Below are positions 26,136 through 37,820 of a stretch of 64,000 bases of DNA, piece by piece. How positions within the stretch are numbered: the first letter of the stretch is position 1; each line of letters opens with the position of its first letter. Made by a program: the position numbers and the translations under genes. A model generated the notes under the pieces. It was not told the origin of the DNA. It worked only from the letters and a program-made list of their open reading frames with translations, and did no database searches. Source of the DNA: Actinomycetota bacterium (GTDB lineage: Bacteria; Actinomycetota; Coriobacteriia; Anaerosomatales; Anaerosomataceae); contig SBEH01000002.1 in the NCBI GenBank assembly GCA_009668945.1, positions 186,001 through 250,000 on the forward strand, in the 5' to 3' direction.

Positions 26136-26786
26136 ATGAATCCCCGTAGAGACGCCGATTCCGTCGACCCCGCTCGCGGGTCCTCGGAGCACCGCTCCGG
26201 CGGTGCTCCTGCGGAGCGCGCTCGCTCAGGTCGCGAAATCGGCCCCATCCCAGTCACCGATCCCGAGCTCCTCGATGACCTCGGTGCCGAGTACGAGTTC
26301 AGGGGCGACCAGCTCGAGGAGCAGCTCGAAGGTGCGCGGCGGGATGCCGCCGCGCACCTCGATACCGCTCAGCGGCTGCAGGCGGACTTCGACAACTACC
26401 GGAAGCGCGTAGCGCGCGACGCTGAGGACTCGGCGAAACGCGCCGGTCAGCGAGTGATCTTGGAGATGCTGCCCGCACTCGACAACCTCGAGCGCGCGCT
26501 CGCGCACGTGGAGGGCGGCGGCGAAGGCGCGCAGCTCACCGACGGTGTGCGCATGGTGCTGCAGCAGGTGCTCGACGTCTTCGCGAAGGAGGGTGCTGAG
26601 CGGATCGATCCGCTCGGCCAGGCCTTCGATCCGAACGAGCACCAGGCGGTCGGCAGGGTCGAGCGGCCTGACGTGCCTGAGGGCACTGTGGTGGACATGT
26701 ACCAGCCCGGTTACCGGATGCACGGCCGCGTGCTGCGGCCGGCGTCGGTGGTCGTGAGCACCGGAGGCCCGGCGCCGAAGGAGTAG
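26136..26786 (+). CDS. grpE: Nucleotide exchange factor GrpE
   Basis: A 216-residue cofactor that releases ADP from DnaK. An N-terminal charged, poorly ordered extension (1 to about 55) leads into the dimerising coiled coil ([16 protein letters not shown]) and the C-terminal beta domain with [19 protein letters not shown] and LRPASVVV. It begins two bases after the dnaK stop. The family residues contacting DnaK look intact. Confidence 0.94.
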   Translation: MNPRRDADSVDPARGSSEHRSGGAPAERARSGREIGPIPVTDPELLDDLGAEYEFRGDQLEEQLEGARRDAAAHLDTAQRLQADFDNYRKRVARDAEDSAKRAGQRVILEMLPALDNLERALAHVEGGGEGAQLTDGVRMVLQQVLDVFAKEGAERIDPLGQAFDPNEHQAVGRVERPDVPEGTVVDMYQPGYRMHGRVLRPASVVVSTGGPAPKE

Positions 26787-26790
26787 GGCC

Positions 26791-27918
26791 ATGGCCGAGA
26801 GGGACTACTACGACATACTCGGCGTGCCGAAGACGGCGACGACCGACGAGATCAAGAAGTCGTTCCGCAAGCAGGCGCGCAAGCACCACCCCGACGCAGG
26901 CGGCTCCGAGGAGAAGTTCAAGGAGATCAACGAGGCGTACGAGGTGCTGTCCGACGACCAGAAGCGCAAGCAGTACGACGAGTACGGGCGCTACTTCGGC
27001 GGGAACATGCCTCCGGGCGGGGCCGGAGCGCCAGGTGGCTGGCCCGGCGGTGCGTATCCGGGCGGCGGCTTTCCCGGCGGGGCTCAGTACCAGACCGTCG
27101 ATATGGGCGATCTGGGTGACCTGTTCGGAAACCTCTTCGGCGGCGGCGGTGGCGGGCGGAGCAGGAGTGCGCACCGAGGCGCGGACCTGCAGTACGACCT
27201 CACGGTTTCTTTCGACGAAGCGCTCAGTGGCACGTCGACGAAGGTGGACGTGCGTCGCACCGAGACCTGTGCGGCGTGCAAGGGTTCGGGTGCGCGTCCC
27301 GGCACAAGCCCGGTCACGTGTCCTGCGTGCAACGGCACCGGGCACGTGAGCCAGGGGCAGGGTCTCTTCGGCTTCTCGCGCCCGTGCACCCGCTGCGGCG
27401 GAAGCGGCAAGATCGTCGAGGACCCATGCGCAGTGTGCAAGGGCAAGGGCTCGGTCGTGAAGATCAAGCCGCTCACCGTGAACATCCCGCCGGGCGTGAC
27501 CGACGGCGGCAAGTTGCGCTTCGCGGGCAAGGGCGAGCAGGGCTCGGGCGGCGCGCCCGCGGGCGATCTGTATGTGATCACGCACATGAAACCGCACAAG
27601 TACTACGCGCGTGACGGTGCCGATGTGCTTCTCGACCTGCCGGTCACGATCGTCGAGGCGTCGCTCGGTGCTGAGGTGACGGTCCCGGCGCCCGACGGCA
27701 GCAAGGTGAAGCTGAAGGTGGCGCCCGGCACCGTCGATGGGAAAGTGCTGCGCGTCCCCGGCAAGGGTGCGCCGAAGCTCAAAGGCAAGGGCAACGGGGA
27801 CCTCAAGGTCCGTGTGAAGATCGCAGTTCCTGCCAAGCTCACGGGCGAGCAGAAGGAACTGCTGCGCCGGTTCGAATCATCGCGCGACGAGGACGTACGG
27901 GCGCATATCGCGCACTAG
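26791..27918 (+). CDS. dnaJ: Chaperone DnaJ (Hsp40)
   Basis: A 375-residue co-chaperone that stimulates DnaK ATPase. The J domain is [10 protein letters not shown]...RKHHPDAGG with the HPD motif, followed by a Gly/Phe-rich stretch ([16 protein letters not shown]), a zinc-finger region with four CxxCxGxG-type repeats ([32 protein letters not shown]) and the C-terminal substrate domains. It starts four bases after grpE ends. All zinc ligands are present. Confidence 0.96.
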   Translation: MAERDYYDILGVPKTATTDEIKKSFRKQARKHHPDAGGSEEKFKEINEAYEVLSDDQKRKQYDEYGRYFGGNMPPGGAGAPGGWPGGAYPGGGFPGGAQYQTVDMGDLGDLFGNLFGGGGGGRSRSAHRGADLQYDLTVSFDEALSGTSTKVDVRRTETCAACKGSGARPGTSPVTCPACNGTGHVSQGQGLFGFSRPCTRCGGSGKIVEDPCAVCKGKGSVVKIKPLTVNIPPGVTDGGKLRFAGKGEQGSGGAPAGDLYVITHMKPHKYYARDGADVLLDLPVTIVEASLGAEVTVPAPDGSKVKLKVAPGTVDGKVLRVPGKGAPKLKGKGNGDLKVRVKIAVPAKLTGEQKELLRRFESSRDEDVRAHIAH

Positions 27919-27932
27919 GAAGGAGTCCGGCC

Positions 27933-28346
27933 GTGGTAAGACAGCAGCGCGGGAGCGGCAAGGACAGGCCAGTCTACATGATCAGCGTGGCCGCCGAGCT
28001 CGCGGGCGTGCACCCGCAGACGCTGCGCATCTACGAGCGCAAGGCGCTCGTGCAGCCCACGCGGTCCCCGGGCGGGACGCGTCTGTACTCGGAAGCGGAC
28101 ATCGAACGTCTGCGGCTGATCCAGCAGCTCACGCAGGACGAGGGCGTGAACCTCGCCGGAGTCATGCGAATCATCGAGCTGCAGATCGAGAAGGAGCGGC
28201 TCGAGGCGCAGCTGGCCGAAGCCGAGGCCGCGGCATCGCGCGCCGAGCGCAAGCTGGCGAGTGAGATCAATGAGTTCCGGCGATCGATGCGCGCGGACAT
28301 CGTTCACGTGCCGCGCGGGGGGATCGTGAGGAGGGACGTGCGATGA
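27933..28346 (+). CDS. hspR: Heat-shock repressor HspR (MerR family)
   Basis: A 137-residue transcription repressor. The MerR-type DNA-binding domain reads [21 protein letters not shown], then [23 protein letters not shown], followed by a coiled coil ([20 protein letters not shown]) and a basic tail. In actinobacteria HspR binds HAIR operators with DnaK as co-repressor and shuts off the dnaK and clpB genes. A degenerate HAIR-like site lies on the dnaK promoter here. GGAAGGAG precedes the GTG start. Confidence 0.93.
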   Translation: MVRQQRGSGKDRPVYMISVAAELAGVHPQTLRIYERKALVQPTRSPGGTRLYSEADIERLRLIQQLTQDEGVNLAGVMRIIELQIEKERLEAQLAEAEAAASRAERKLASEINEFRRSMRADIVHVPRGGIVRRDVR

Positions 28347-28411
28347 GCCGCGTCTCAGAGTCGCCCGATCCGCTGCGCGAGAGGTGCGGGCGCTTCGCCC
28401 ACGGGAGTTGA
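28343..28411 (+). CDS. Possible 22-residue leader ORF between hspR and clpB
   Basis: ATG 28343 overlaps the hspR stop (ATGA) and opens a 22-codon frame ending TGA 28411, six bases before the clpB start. Translation would couple hspR to clpB. No homology is recognisable, and the peptide is basic. It may be only spacer sequence. Confidence 0.3.
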   Translation: MSRVSESPDPLRERCGRFAHGS

Positions 28412-28416
28412 GTGAC

Positions 28417-31020
<2,604 letters not shown>

Positions 31021-31068
31021 ATGGTGGCGCGGCGTTGCGGCCGGTGCCGGGAGAAGCTCAGCGGGCAG

Positions 31069-31338
31069 CTACTCCGCCAGTCGCTGCTCAAGATCACCGG
31101 CCAGGAACAGCGACACGCCGTCTTGTGCGTGCTCGTGCACGCGGAATGGCGTGTCGAGTGTCTTCAGTAGCCTGAGAATGTAGGTGAGTAGGTAGGCGAT
31201 GAAGCCGACCATCACCACGCCGAGCGATGCTGGTTCGATCACCGTGAGCAGCAGCAGGCTGAGTACAAACGACCACTCGCCGACATCCTCACACCGTCTG
31301 CCTTCCGGGCACGGGACATCTGCAACACGTGCTTGCAT
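31069..31338 (-). CDS. Small two-helix membrane protein of unknown function
   Basis: From ATG 31338 an 89-residue protein is read with two adjacent hydrophobic helices (WSFVLSLLLLTVIEPASLG and VVMVGFIAYLLTYIL) and a charged C-terminus (HEHAQDGVSLFLAGDLEQ). ATG 31386 is an alternative start that would overlap the divergent transporter gene; neither has a good ribosome-binding site. No family is recognised. Coding status rests on the continuous hydrophobic pattern. Confidence 0.45.
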   Translation of the reverse strand: MQARVADVPCPEGRRCEDVGEWSFVLSLLLLTVIEPASLGVVMVGFIAYLLTYILRLLKTLDTPFRVHEHAQDGVSLFLAGDLEQRLAE

Positions 31339-31384
31339 ACTGGCGCAGGAGTACTCACCTGCATGCTGTCTGGGGGCATAGGGC

Positions 31385-32668
31385 ATGAATACCACGTCTT
31401 CTGCGCGCGGCTGGACCGTGACACTCGCCGGTCTAGGGATCAACCTGGCTCTCGGCGTCTTGTACGCGTGGAGCGTCGTAGCGAAGTCACTCATCGCAGA
31501 GTGGGGGTGGACGGCCGGCCGGGCTAGCCTGCCCTACGCCATCGCAGTCGGCGTGTTCGCAATCTCGATGGTCTTCGCCGGACGCGCGCAGGATCGTCTT
31601 GGCCCCAGGGTCGTCGCGTCGTTTGGCGGTGCCCTGACGGGCGTCGGCATGATCGTCGCCAGCCTCGGCACTGAGACGAACGCGCTTCCCGTCCTCCTGG
31701 GCTTCGGCGTCATGGCGGGCGCTGGTATCGGACTCGGCTACGCGGCTGCGACCCCGGCTGCGGTGAAGTGGTTCTCGCCAGCCCGCAAGGGGCTCATCAC
31801 CGGGCTCGTGGTCGCCGGATTCGGGCTGGCAAGCGTCTACATTGCACCACTCACGCAGTGGCTGCTCGGCACATACGGCATCGCGATGACGTTCCGCGCC
31901 CTCGGCATCGGCTTCCTGGTCGCCACGGTGGGTCTCGCGCAGCTGCTCGTGAACCCGCCGACGGGCTACGTGCCGGAGGGCGCTGAGGCTGCGCCCGCCA
32001 AGGCGGTCGCGGGGACGGCTGCTGCAGCTGTGCCGGCTGCAACTGCGAAGCGTGACTACGACTGGCGCGAGATGGTACGCACGCCGCAGTTCGCGCTTCT
32101 CTGGCTCATGTACGCGTTCGCGGCGTTCGCGGGGCTGATGATCATCGGGCACATGGCCAAGATCGCCGCTTTGCAGATGCCCGGCACAGACCTCGGCTTC
32201 CTGCTAGTAGCGGTCCTTGCCATCGGCAACGCGCTCGGCCGCGTCGCGGCAGGCGTGGCGTCCGACCGCATCGGAGGGACTCGCACCATGCTGATCGTGT
32301 TCGTGCTCCAGGCGGCGATGATGGGGCTGCTCGCGCTGGCGGGGACGCCCGGGCTCCTTGTGCCAGTCGCAGCGCTCGTCGGTTTCGCCTACGGAGCGAA
32401 CCTGTCGCTCTTCCCGTCGACGACCACGGGGTACTTCGGCACGAAGCACATGGGAGTGAACTACGGGCTCGTGTTCACCGCGTGGGGCTTCGGCGGCGTC
32501 TTCGGGTCGATGACCGCCGGCACGATCGTCGACTCGACCGGCGGCTACGGGCTGGCGTACGCGGTGGCGGCGGGACTGTGCATCATTGCGGCCGGTCTCA
32601 CGTTCGCGACCAAGCCGCCTGCGCCGGCATCCGTTGCGAGCGGGGTGGAGATCCGCGCGGCAGCATAG
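31385..32668 (+). CDS. MFS transporter of the oxalate/formate antiporter (OxlT-like) family
   Basis: A 427-residue carrier with 12 hydrophobic segments. The N-terminal half has LGINLALGVLYAWSVVAK and AGRAQDRLGPR (the loop 2-3 motif), with a cytoplasmic Ala-rich linker near 200-215 and the second half starting at RTPQFALLWLMYAFAAFAG. The YAWSV element and overall pattern fit OxlT/L-lactate-type carboxylate transporters. The actual monocarboxylate is not determinable. It is followed by its own terminator. Confidence 0.82.
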   Translation: MNTTSSARGWTVTLAGLGINLALGVLYAWSVVAKSLIAEWGWTAGRASLPYAIAVGVFAISMVFAGRAQDRLGPRVVASFGGALTGVGMIVASLGTETNALPVLLGFGVMAGAGIGLGYAAATPAAVKWFSPARKGLITGLVVAGFGLASVYIAPLTQWLLGTYGIAMTFRALGIGFLVATVGLAQLLVNPPTGYVPEGAEAAPAKAVAGTAAAAVPAATAKRDYDWREMVRTPQFALLWLMYAFAAFAGLMIIGHMAKIAALQMPGTDLGFLLVAVLAIGNALGRVAAGVASDRIGGTRTMLIVFVLQAAMMGLLALAGTPGLLVPVAALVGFAYGANLSLFPSTTTGYFGTKHMGVNYGLVFTAWGFGGVFGSMTAGTIVDSTGGYGLAYAVAAGLCIIAAGLTFATKPPAPASVASGVEIRAAA

Positions 32669-32706
32669 CCGCGGCCCGGGAGATGCCGGGCTGCATGCTG
32701 CAAGAA

Positions 32707-32735
32707 GACGGGACCGGCCCGGTGCCGGTCCCGTC
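32707..32735 (+). terminator. Terminator of the MFS transporter gene
   Basis: Perfect 12-base stem GACGGGACCGGC (32707-32718) with GCCGGTCCCGTC (32724-32735), five-base loop, 38 bases after the stop. It is followed by GCGTGTTCGG, not a strong U-tract. The rest of 32736-32922 shows no clear structure. Confidence 0.7.
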
Positions 32736-32922
32736 GCGTGTTCGGACGAGCGGCGGTCATTCCACCGTCCGTCAAGGTCATTCGGGTGCAGGATACCGTT
32801 TGTCGGCGGTTCGCGGGATTCTGTCACCGGAGTGCCGCCTGTCAGCACGTATCTGTTGCCGCCTGGCGCGGGTGCCGATAGGGGAGTCAGATGATTCCTC
32901 GGCCGCGATGCCGCCGTAGGGG

Positions 32923-34623
32923 GTGATGACAGCGGAGACGAGCACGAACGAGTCGCAGCTGGCCGCTGCGCGGATGCTGAGCGATTCGGCTCGGGTCTCG
33001 GCGCTCCTTGAAGGGGCCTCATTCCCTGCTGCCCTCTGGTCGGGCTCGCAGCTGCGCTTCACCTGGACGAACGGCGTGTTCCGGGAGCTGCTGGAGGACG
33101 TCCGGCCTCAATGGGACCTGCTGGGCATGCCCGTGCGCGGGTTCCTCTCCGATTCGCGTTCCGCGTCGCGCTTCATCGACGTCGCGTACACGGGCCAGCC
33201 CATCACGGTCCCGGCATACGAGCACCGGGCATCGTGGGGCGAGGTCACGTACTGGCAGCTGTTGTACCTGCCGGTTCCGGGCCGCATCGGCGATCCGTTC
33301 GACGTGCTGCTGCTGGCGGTCGATGTGACGCCGGCTATCGCCGAGCGCTCCGCGCGGGACACGATCGCCGCGGACCTTCGTCGGGCGAGCAACCTCATCG
33401 ACGTGACGGTCCTCTCGTCGCTTGACGCAGAGGACATCCTCCAGCGTGTGCTCGTCGAGGCGACCGAAGCGCTAGGTGCCGACTGGGGTTGGATCGCCGA
33501 GCGTGAGGACTCCTGCTGGGTCTTCCGCAACGTGCACGGCTGGCCCGCCGAGATGACCGGTCTGCGCTTCGCCCAGGACGAAGTCTCGCTGCCGGCGCTG
33601 GCCGCGCGCTCGGGGCACGTGGTGATGGTTTCGCAGTCGGATGCGTCACGGCGCGAGCAGTTCGAGCTGCTGGTGAAGCACGACATCGGCGCATTCGCTC
33701 TTGTGCCGGTGAAGAGTCGGGGTGACGTGACCGGCGTGATGGGATTCTGCTGGGACGCCGACCTGCGCTTCGGCGACGCGCAGCGCGACTTGCTGCAGAA
33801 GATGGAACTGTCGCTGTCGCTCGCGCTCGAGAACGCGCGTCAGTACGCGAGTGAGCGCCAACTGACCCGCCAGCTCCGCGGTGCGTTCTTCTCCGCGCCG
33901 GCAGTGGTTCCCGGATTCGAGATGGGCCACCTGTACCACGCGGCGTCCGGGGTCTCGACTGTGGGCGGCGACTTCTACGACGTCATCCCTCTTGGCGACG
34001 GGCAGATCGGCGTACTCATCGGCGACGTTTCGGGCCACGGCAGTGAAGCCGTGGGGTTGACCTCGCTCGTGAAGAGCGCGGTACGCTCCGAGGTCCTCCG
34101 TCTGCCGTCGCCGCATTCGGTGATGGGTCACGCGAACGACCTGGTGCTCCATGGCGCTGAGCCGCACGAATTCGTCTCGGCGTTCTTCGGACTGATCGAC
34201 GGCCCGTCAGGGCATATGGCCTATAGCCTGGCTGGACATCCCGCTCCGGTGATCGTCCGTGCCGACGGCGCGCCCGTCATGCTGCCCCAGGACGGTGGCG
34301 TGCTCGGAGCGCTCGGCGGCATGCAGTACGAGAACCACGATGCGCGGCTCGAAGTGGGCGACCTGCTCGTGATGTACACGGACGGCCTAGTCGAGGCCCG
34401 CTCGCCGAAGGGTGAGGCGTTCGGCAACGACCGGCTTCTGGAGGCGTGCGCGAGCGTCGCGTCGGAGACTGCGGACAAGGTCCCTGAGTCGCTGTTCATG
34501 TCGGCGTTCAGCTTCGCCGAAGGCCGGCTGGCCGACGACATCGCCATCGTCGCGCTCCGCCGCGGCGAGCCCGCCGAGGGCTGGGGCCAGGGCCGCCTCG
34601 AGCTGGAGTCTGCTGTGGCGTAG
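32923..34623 (+). CDS. PAS-GAF-SpoIIE serine phosphatase
   Basis: A 566-residue soluble signalling protein. A PAS-like domain (about 30-145, with SGSQLRFTWTNGVFRELL), a GAF domain (about 160-310, with EALGADWGWIAE and FALVPVKSRGDVTGVMGF) and a PP2C-type SpoIIE/RsbU phosphatase domain (about 325-555) with metal-binding VGGDFYDVIPL, LIGDVSGHG and LADDIAIVALR. Such proteins dephosphorylate anti-anti-sigma factors in response to a signal sensed by PAS or GAF. No anti-sigma genes lie nearby. Start GTG 32923 or the adjacent ATG 32926. Confidence 0.88.
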   Translation: MMTAETSTNESQLAAARMLSDSARVSALLEGASFPAALWSGSQLRFTWTNGVFRELLEDVRPQWDLLGMPVRGFLSDSRSASRFIDVAYTGQPITVPAYEHRASWGEVTYWQLLYLPVPGRIGDPFDVLLLAVDVTPAIAERSARDTIAADLRRASNLIDVTVLSSLDAEDILQRVLVEATEALGADWGWIAEREDSCWVFRNVHGWPAEMTGLRFAQDEVSLPALAARSGHVVMVSQSDASRREQFELLVKHDIGAFALVPVKSRGDVTGVMGFCWDADLRFGDAQRDLLQKMELSLSLALENARQYASERQLTRQLRGAFFSAPAVVPGFEMGHLYHAASGVSTVGGDFYDVIPLGDGQIGVLIGDVSGHGSEAVGLTSLVKSAVRSEVLRLPSPHSVMGHANDLVLHGAEPHEFVSAFFGLIDGPSGHMAYSLAGHPAPVIVRADGAPVMLPQDGGVLGALGGMQYENHDARLEVGDLLVMYTDGLVEARSPKGEAFGNDRLLEACASVASETADKVPESLFMSAFSFAEGRLADDIAIVALRRGEPAEGWGQGRLELESAVA

Positions 34624-34677
34624 CCGTGCGTACCGCACGCAGCCGACGGGGATCCTGAAGGTGCCTTCTGGGCGGTC

Positions 34678-34707
34678 TTTACACCCTCGCATGCGCGGCA
34701 ATACAGT
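34678..34707 (+). promoter_or_regulatory. Promoter of the zinc-ribbon membrane-protein gene
   Basis: TTTACA (34678-34683), an 18-base spacer and TACAGT (34702-34707, 4/6 to -10), 39 bases before the start codon. Confidence 0.5.
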
Positions 34708-34745
34708 CATCACAGCCGCATCCGACTGCGAGGGGGCCTTGAACG

Positions 34746-35750
34746 ATGCTGTGTCCGAACTGCAATGCCGAGGTGCGCGAAGGCGCCGCGTTCTGCGGCT
34801 CTTGCGGAGCGACGCTGGGAGCTGCGGCCGCTGATGCGACCCGGCCGATGCCTCCCTCCGGACCGTCCCCCGAAGAGGTCGCGTACCAGCGGCAGATGGC
34901 CGAATACGAGCGGCAGAAGGCCGCGTACGACCAGGCGCAGTACGCGCAGCAGCAGGCCGCCTACCAGCAGCAGGCAGCATACAACGCGCAGTACGCGCAG
35001 CCCCCGGCTCCCGAGAAGAAGAGCAAGGCGGGCTGCATCATCGGCATCGTGGCCCTGCTCGTCTTCCTGCTCATCGGGTGCGGCGTTGGCGGGTTCTTCA
35101 TCTACAAGGCCGTCAAGGACAAGGCCAACCAGGAGGGCATTGTCGTGCCCGACCTGGGGTTCGATACCGACGGCTCCGCCGACGGTGACTCCGGCGACTT
35201 CGGCGGTGACAGCGGGCTTGACAGCTATGCGACCGCCGACGAGGCCGTGCAGGCGCAGCTCGACGCGAGCGGTGTGGGCGACTGGGTCTTCGATGTCGTG
35301 GACTACGGCGACGGCTATGCGAAGTACTGGGCCGGGCCGCCGAACAGCGAGTATGTCGACGAGATGTACGTGGAGCAGAACGCCGACGGCACCTGGTCGG
35401 TCATCGAGGTGTACAGCATCGGCTACGACGGGTTCAGCGACCCGGGCACGTCCGACGGCGGCGACCTGGCGATGCAGGTCGTATGGGACCACCTGACGGC
35501 TGTCTCGGAGGATCGCGGCCTGGACGCGCAGTCCTATACCGTGGACCCGTTCCGCTCAGACTCGGCGAGCGCGCAGGTCTCGGCGGGCGGGCTCGACTAC
35601 TTCGACGTCTACGGCTATAGCGAGGAGCCTGACGGGACGTTCTGGGTCCAGACCGTACAGTCCTGGTACGGCACCGAAGAGGGGTGGGAGTACTGGGTCG
35701 TTCTGACCGAGTCGGGCTACTACATCGCGGATATCCGCTTCATGGAGTGA
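34746..35750 (+). CDS. Membrane protein with N-terminal zinc ribbon, function unknown
   Basis: A 334-residue protein. Residues 1-24 form a zinc ribbon (CPNC and CGSCG pairs). Then comes a Gln/Ala/Tyr-rich stretch about 45-90 (QAQYAQQQAAYQQQAAYN), one transmembrane helix (CIIGIVALLVFLLIGCGVGGFFIY), an acidic Asp/Ser/Gly linker and a C-terminal extracytoplasmic domain of about 200 residues rich in Tyr, Trp and Asp with a repeated YWVVL/FWVQTV strand pattern. Zinc-ribbon-TM-repeat proteins of this type are common in this bacterial group, but I know no role. Confidence 0.75.
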   Translation: MLCPNCNAEVREGAAFCGSCGATLGAAAADATRPMPPSGPSPEEVAYQRQMAEYERQKAAYDQAQYAQQQAAYQQQAAYNAQYAQPPAPEKKSKAGCIIGIVALLVFLLIGCGVGGFFIYKAVKDKANQEGIVVPDLGFDTDGSADGDSGDFGGDSGLDSYATADEAVQAQLDASGVGDWVFDVVDYGDGYAKYWAGPPNSEYVDEMYVEQNADGTWSVIEVYSIGYDGFSDPGTSDGGDLAMQVVWDHLTAVSEDRGLDAQSYTVDPFRSDSASAQVSAGGLDYFDVYGYSEEPDGTFWVQTVQSWYGTEEGWEYWVVLTESGYYIADIRFME

Positions 35751-35755
35751 CCGGC

Positions 35756-36787
35756 GTGACCGGCCCACGGCGAGGTTTCGCGAGCGACAACGCCTCAGGC
35801 GCGCATCCTGCCGTGCTGGCATCGATGGCCGATGCCAGCGCCGGGCACGTGCACGCGTATGGCGATGACCCCTGGACGGAGAGGGCTCTCGCGCTGGTGC
35901 AGGATCACTTCGGCACCGGTGCTGAGGCGTACTTCGTCTTCAACGGCACCGGCGCCAACGTCACCTCGTTGCAGGCGATGATGCGCACGTTCGAAGCGGT
36001 CATCTGCCCGACGACGGCACACATCAACTCCGATGAGTGTGGCGCTCCTGAGCGCTTCACCGGCGGCAAGCTCATCGGCGTACCGACGCCCGATGGCAAG
36101 CTCACGCCGGAGCTCGTCGAGCGCGCCATCCGGGGGGTGGGATCCGAACACGCGAGCCAGCCGAGAGTGGTGTCGATCACGCAGTCCTCCGAGTACGGGA
36201 CGGTCTACCGGCGGGAGGAGATCACCGCGATCGAGGCCGTCTGCCGGGCGCACGGGCTGAGACTGCACGTCGACGGCGCGCGTCTTTCGAACGCCGCCGC
36301 CTCGCTCGGCTGTACGCTGGGTGAGGCCTGCGCCGGCGCGGATGTGGTGTCTTTCGGCGCGACCAAGAACGGTGCGGTGCTTGCCGAGGCTGTCGTCTTC
36401 CTTGACCCGGCGCTGGCTTCCGACTTCAAGTACGTGCGGAAGCAGAGCGCGCAGCTCGCCTCGAAGATGCGGTTCGTCTCGGCACAGTTCATCGCCTTGC
36501 TGGAGGGCGACCTCTGGCGTGAGAACGCCGCCCACGCGAATGCGATGGCTCGACTGCTCGCCGACAGGGTGCGCGGGCTGCCGGGCGTGCGGATCACTCA
36601 GCCGGTCGACGCGAACGAAGTCTTCGCGGTCCTGCCGCACGATGCGATCGCGCCGCTTCAGGACGAATTCGACTTCTACTCCTGGGATGAGCGTGCCGAC
36701 GAGGTGCGCTGGGTATGCAGCTGGGACACCACCGAGGGCGACGTACGGCGTTTCGCTGACGGGATAGCTTCGGCACTGGGCCGCTAG
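35756..36787 (+). CDS. ltaE: Low-specificity L-threonine aldolase
   Basis: A 343-residue PLP enzyme that cleaves threonine or allo-threonine to glycine and acetaldehyde. FASDNASGAHPAV at the N-terminus, GDDPWTERAL, the PLP-stacking region and the lysine site SFGATKNGAVLAEAV are clear. GTG 35756 was chosen because GGAG (35744-35747, at the end of the upstream gene) lies eight bases before it; GTG 35747 is an alternative. The first 5 residues are not conserved. It converges with the peroxiredoxin gene, with only 3 bases between the stops. Confidence 0.9.
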   Translation: MTGPRRGFASDNASGAHPAVLASMADASAGHVHAYGDDPWTERALALVQDHFGTGAEAYFVFNGTGANVTSLQAMMRTFEAVICPTTAHINSDECGAPERFTGGKLIGVPTPDGKLTPELVERAIRGVGSEHASQPRVVSITQSSEYGTVYRREEITAIEAVCRAHGLRLHVDGARLSNAAASLGCTLGEACAGADVVSFGATKNGAVLAEAVVFLDPALASDFKYVRKQSAQLASKMRFVSAQFIALLEGDLWRENAAHANAMARLLADRVRGLPGVRITQPVDANEVFAVLPHDAIAPLQDEFDFYSWDERADEVRWVCSWDTTEGDVRRFADGIASALGR

Positions 36788-36790
36788 CCG

Positions 36791-37258
36791 CTACTTCGCC
36801 GCAAGCTTCCGGATCGTCGCCACCACGTCGTCTGCGTGTCCTTCGACTTTCACTTTCGGCCAGACGTGCGCGACGGCGCCGTCGGGCGCGATCAGGAACG
36901 TGCTGCGCTTGGCGGTGACGCCGAGCACTTCGCGCGCGCCGTAAGCGTCGATCACAGTCTTCCCGGTATCCGGGATCATGGGGAAGGTCAGTTCGAACTT
37001 GTCGATGAACTTCTGCTGGATCTCGGGCTTGTCGGCACTCACGCCCACGACCAGGGCGTTCAGGGACTTCAGCTCGGCGGCGTGCGCCTCGAAGTCCTTG
37101 GCCTCGTGCGTTCAACCCGGCGTGTTCGCGCGCGGGTAGAAGTACACCACCACCCACCGGCCTAGGTGGTCGCTCAGAAAGAAGCGCTTGCCGCCGGTGA
37201 CTTCCGCGTCGATAGGCGGCGCGGGCTGTCCGGTTCTCGGCATGACGGGCTCAGGCAT
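36791..37258 (-). CDS. bcp: Selenocysteine-containing peroxiredoxin (Bcp/PrxQ-like)
   Basis: A 155-residue thiol peroxidase read through an in-frame TGA (37112-37114, residue 49). The sequence before is VVVYFYPRANTPG and after it THEAKDF; in Bcp proteins this is YPK-x-x-TPGCT, so the UGA replaces the peroxidatic cysteine exactly and selenocysteine is expected. The downstream half (VVGVSADKPEIQQKF, FLIAPDGAV) is a normal peroxiredoxin fold. The resolving cysteine five residues later in many Bcp proteins is absent (Lys), so it is a one-residue type. ATG 37258 follows GGGAGGG. Selenocysteine genes and tRNA-Sec lie about 20 kb downstream. Confidence 0.9.
37090..37106 (-). promoter_or_regulatory. 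Possible SECIS hairpin of the peroxiredoxin gene
   Basis: Five bases after the UGA, CGAGG (37106-37102) can pair with CUUCG (37094-37090), with one G-U pair, and loop CCAAGGA. The place suits a bacterial SECIS, but the stem is short and the loop lacks the usual apical GU, so the element is uncertain. Confidence 0.3.
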
Positions 37259-37357
37259 GGTCCCTCCCGGGGACGGCAACGACGGGTTGTATGTACCGCT
37301 GTCGGGACATGTTCCCGCTTCCGGCCGCGAGTATGCGGCAAGGTGTAGCATGACCGC

Positions 37358-37819
37358 ATGCGATTCCTGGTCGACGGCTACAATGTCACCAAGCGCGACC
37401 CCGCCACCGTGCATCTGCCTCTTGAGCAGCAGCGTGAGGCGCTCGTTTCGCGCCTTGCGGTGCGCGGGGCCGAGTTGCTGGGCGCAGGCGAGATCTCGGT
37501 CGTGTTCGACGGCGTGGCCGGCGCGGGCGCGGACTTCCGGCGCGGGCAGGTCGAGGTCCGCTTCTCGCGGGACGAGCCGGCGGACGATCTCATCGCAAGG
37601 CTTGCGTGTGCAGGTGCGACGGTGGTGACCTCGGATACGGGGTTGGCGGCACGCGTCCGTGGATACGGTGCTGAGGTGGCCGACTCCGGGGTGTGCTTCG
37701 AGGCGCGGAAGGGCAGCCGCCGGCGCGGGAGGTATCCAGCCGCAAGTACCGGACTTCCGCCGGGAGCGAACAAGGTGACCGAGGAGCTCAAGAAGCTCTG
37801 GCTGGATGGTGAGGACTGA
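37358..37819 (+). CDS. NYN-domain RNase of the YacP family
   Basis: A 153-residue protein beginning MRFLVDGYNVTKRD, the first acidic motif of NYN/PIN-like nucleases, followed by ISVVFDGVAGAGA, SRDEPADDLIARL and VVTSDTGLAARVR. These match YacP/Rae1, a ribosome-associated endoribonuclease in Bacillus. The catalytic aspartates appear intact. It overlaps the ribosome-binding region of the next gene and begins 99 bases from the divergent peroxiredoxin gene. Confidence 0.8.
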   Translation: MRFLVDGYNVTKRDPATVHLPLEQQREALVSRLAVRGAELLGAGEISVVFDGVAGAGADFRRGQVEVRFSRDEPADDLIARLACAGATVVTSDTGLAARVRGYGAEVADSGVCFEARKGSRRRGRYPAASTGLPPGANKVTEELKKLWLDGED

Positions 37820-37820
37820 C

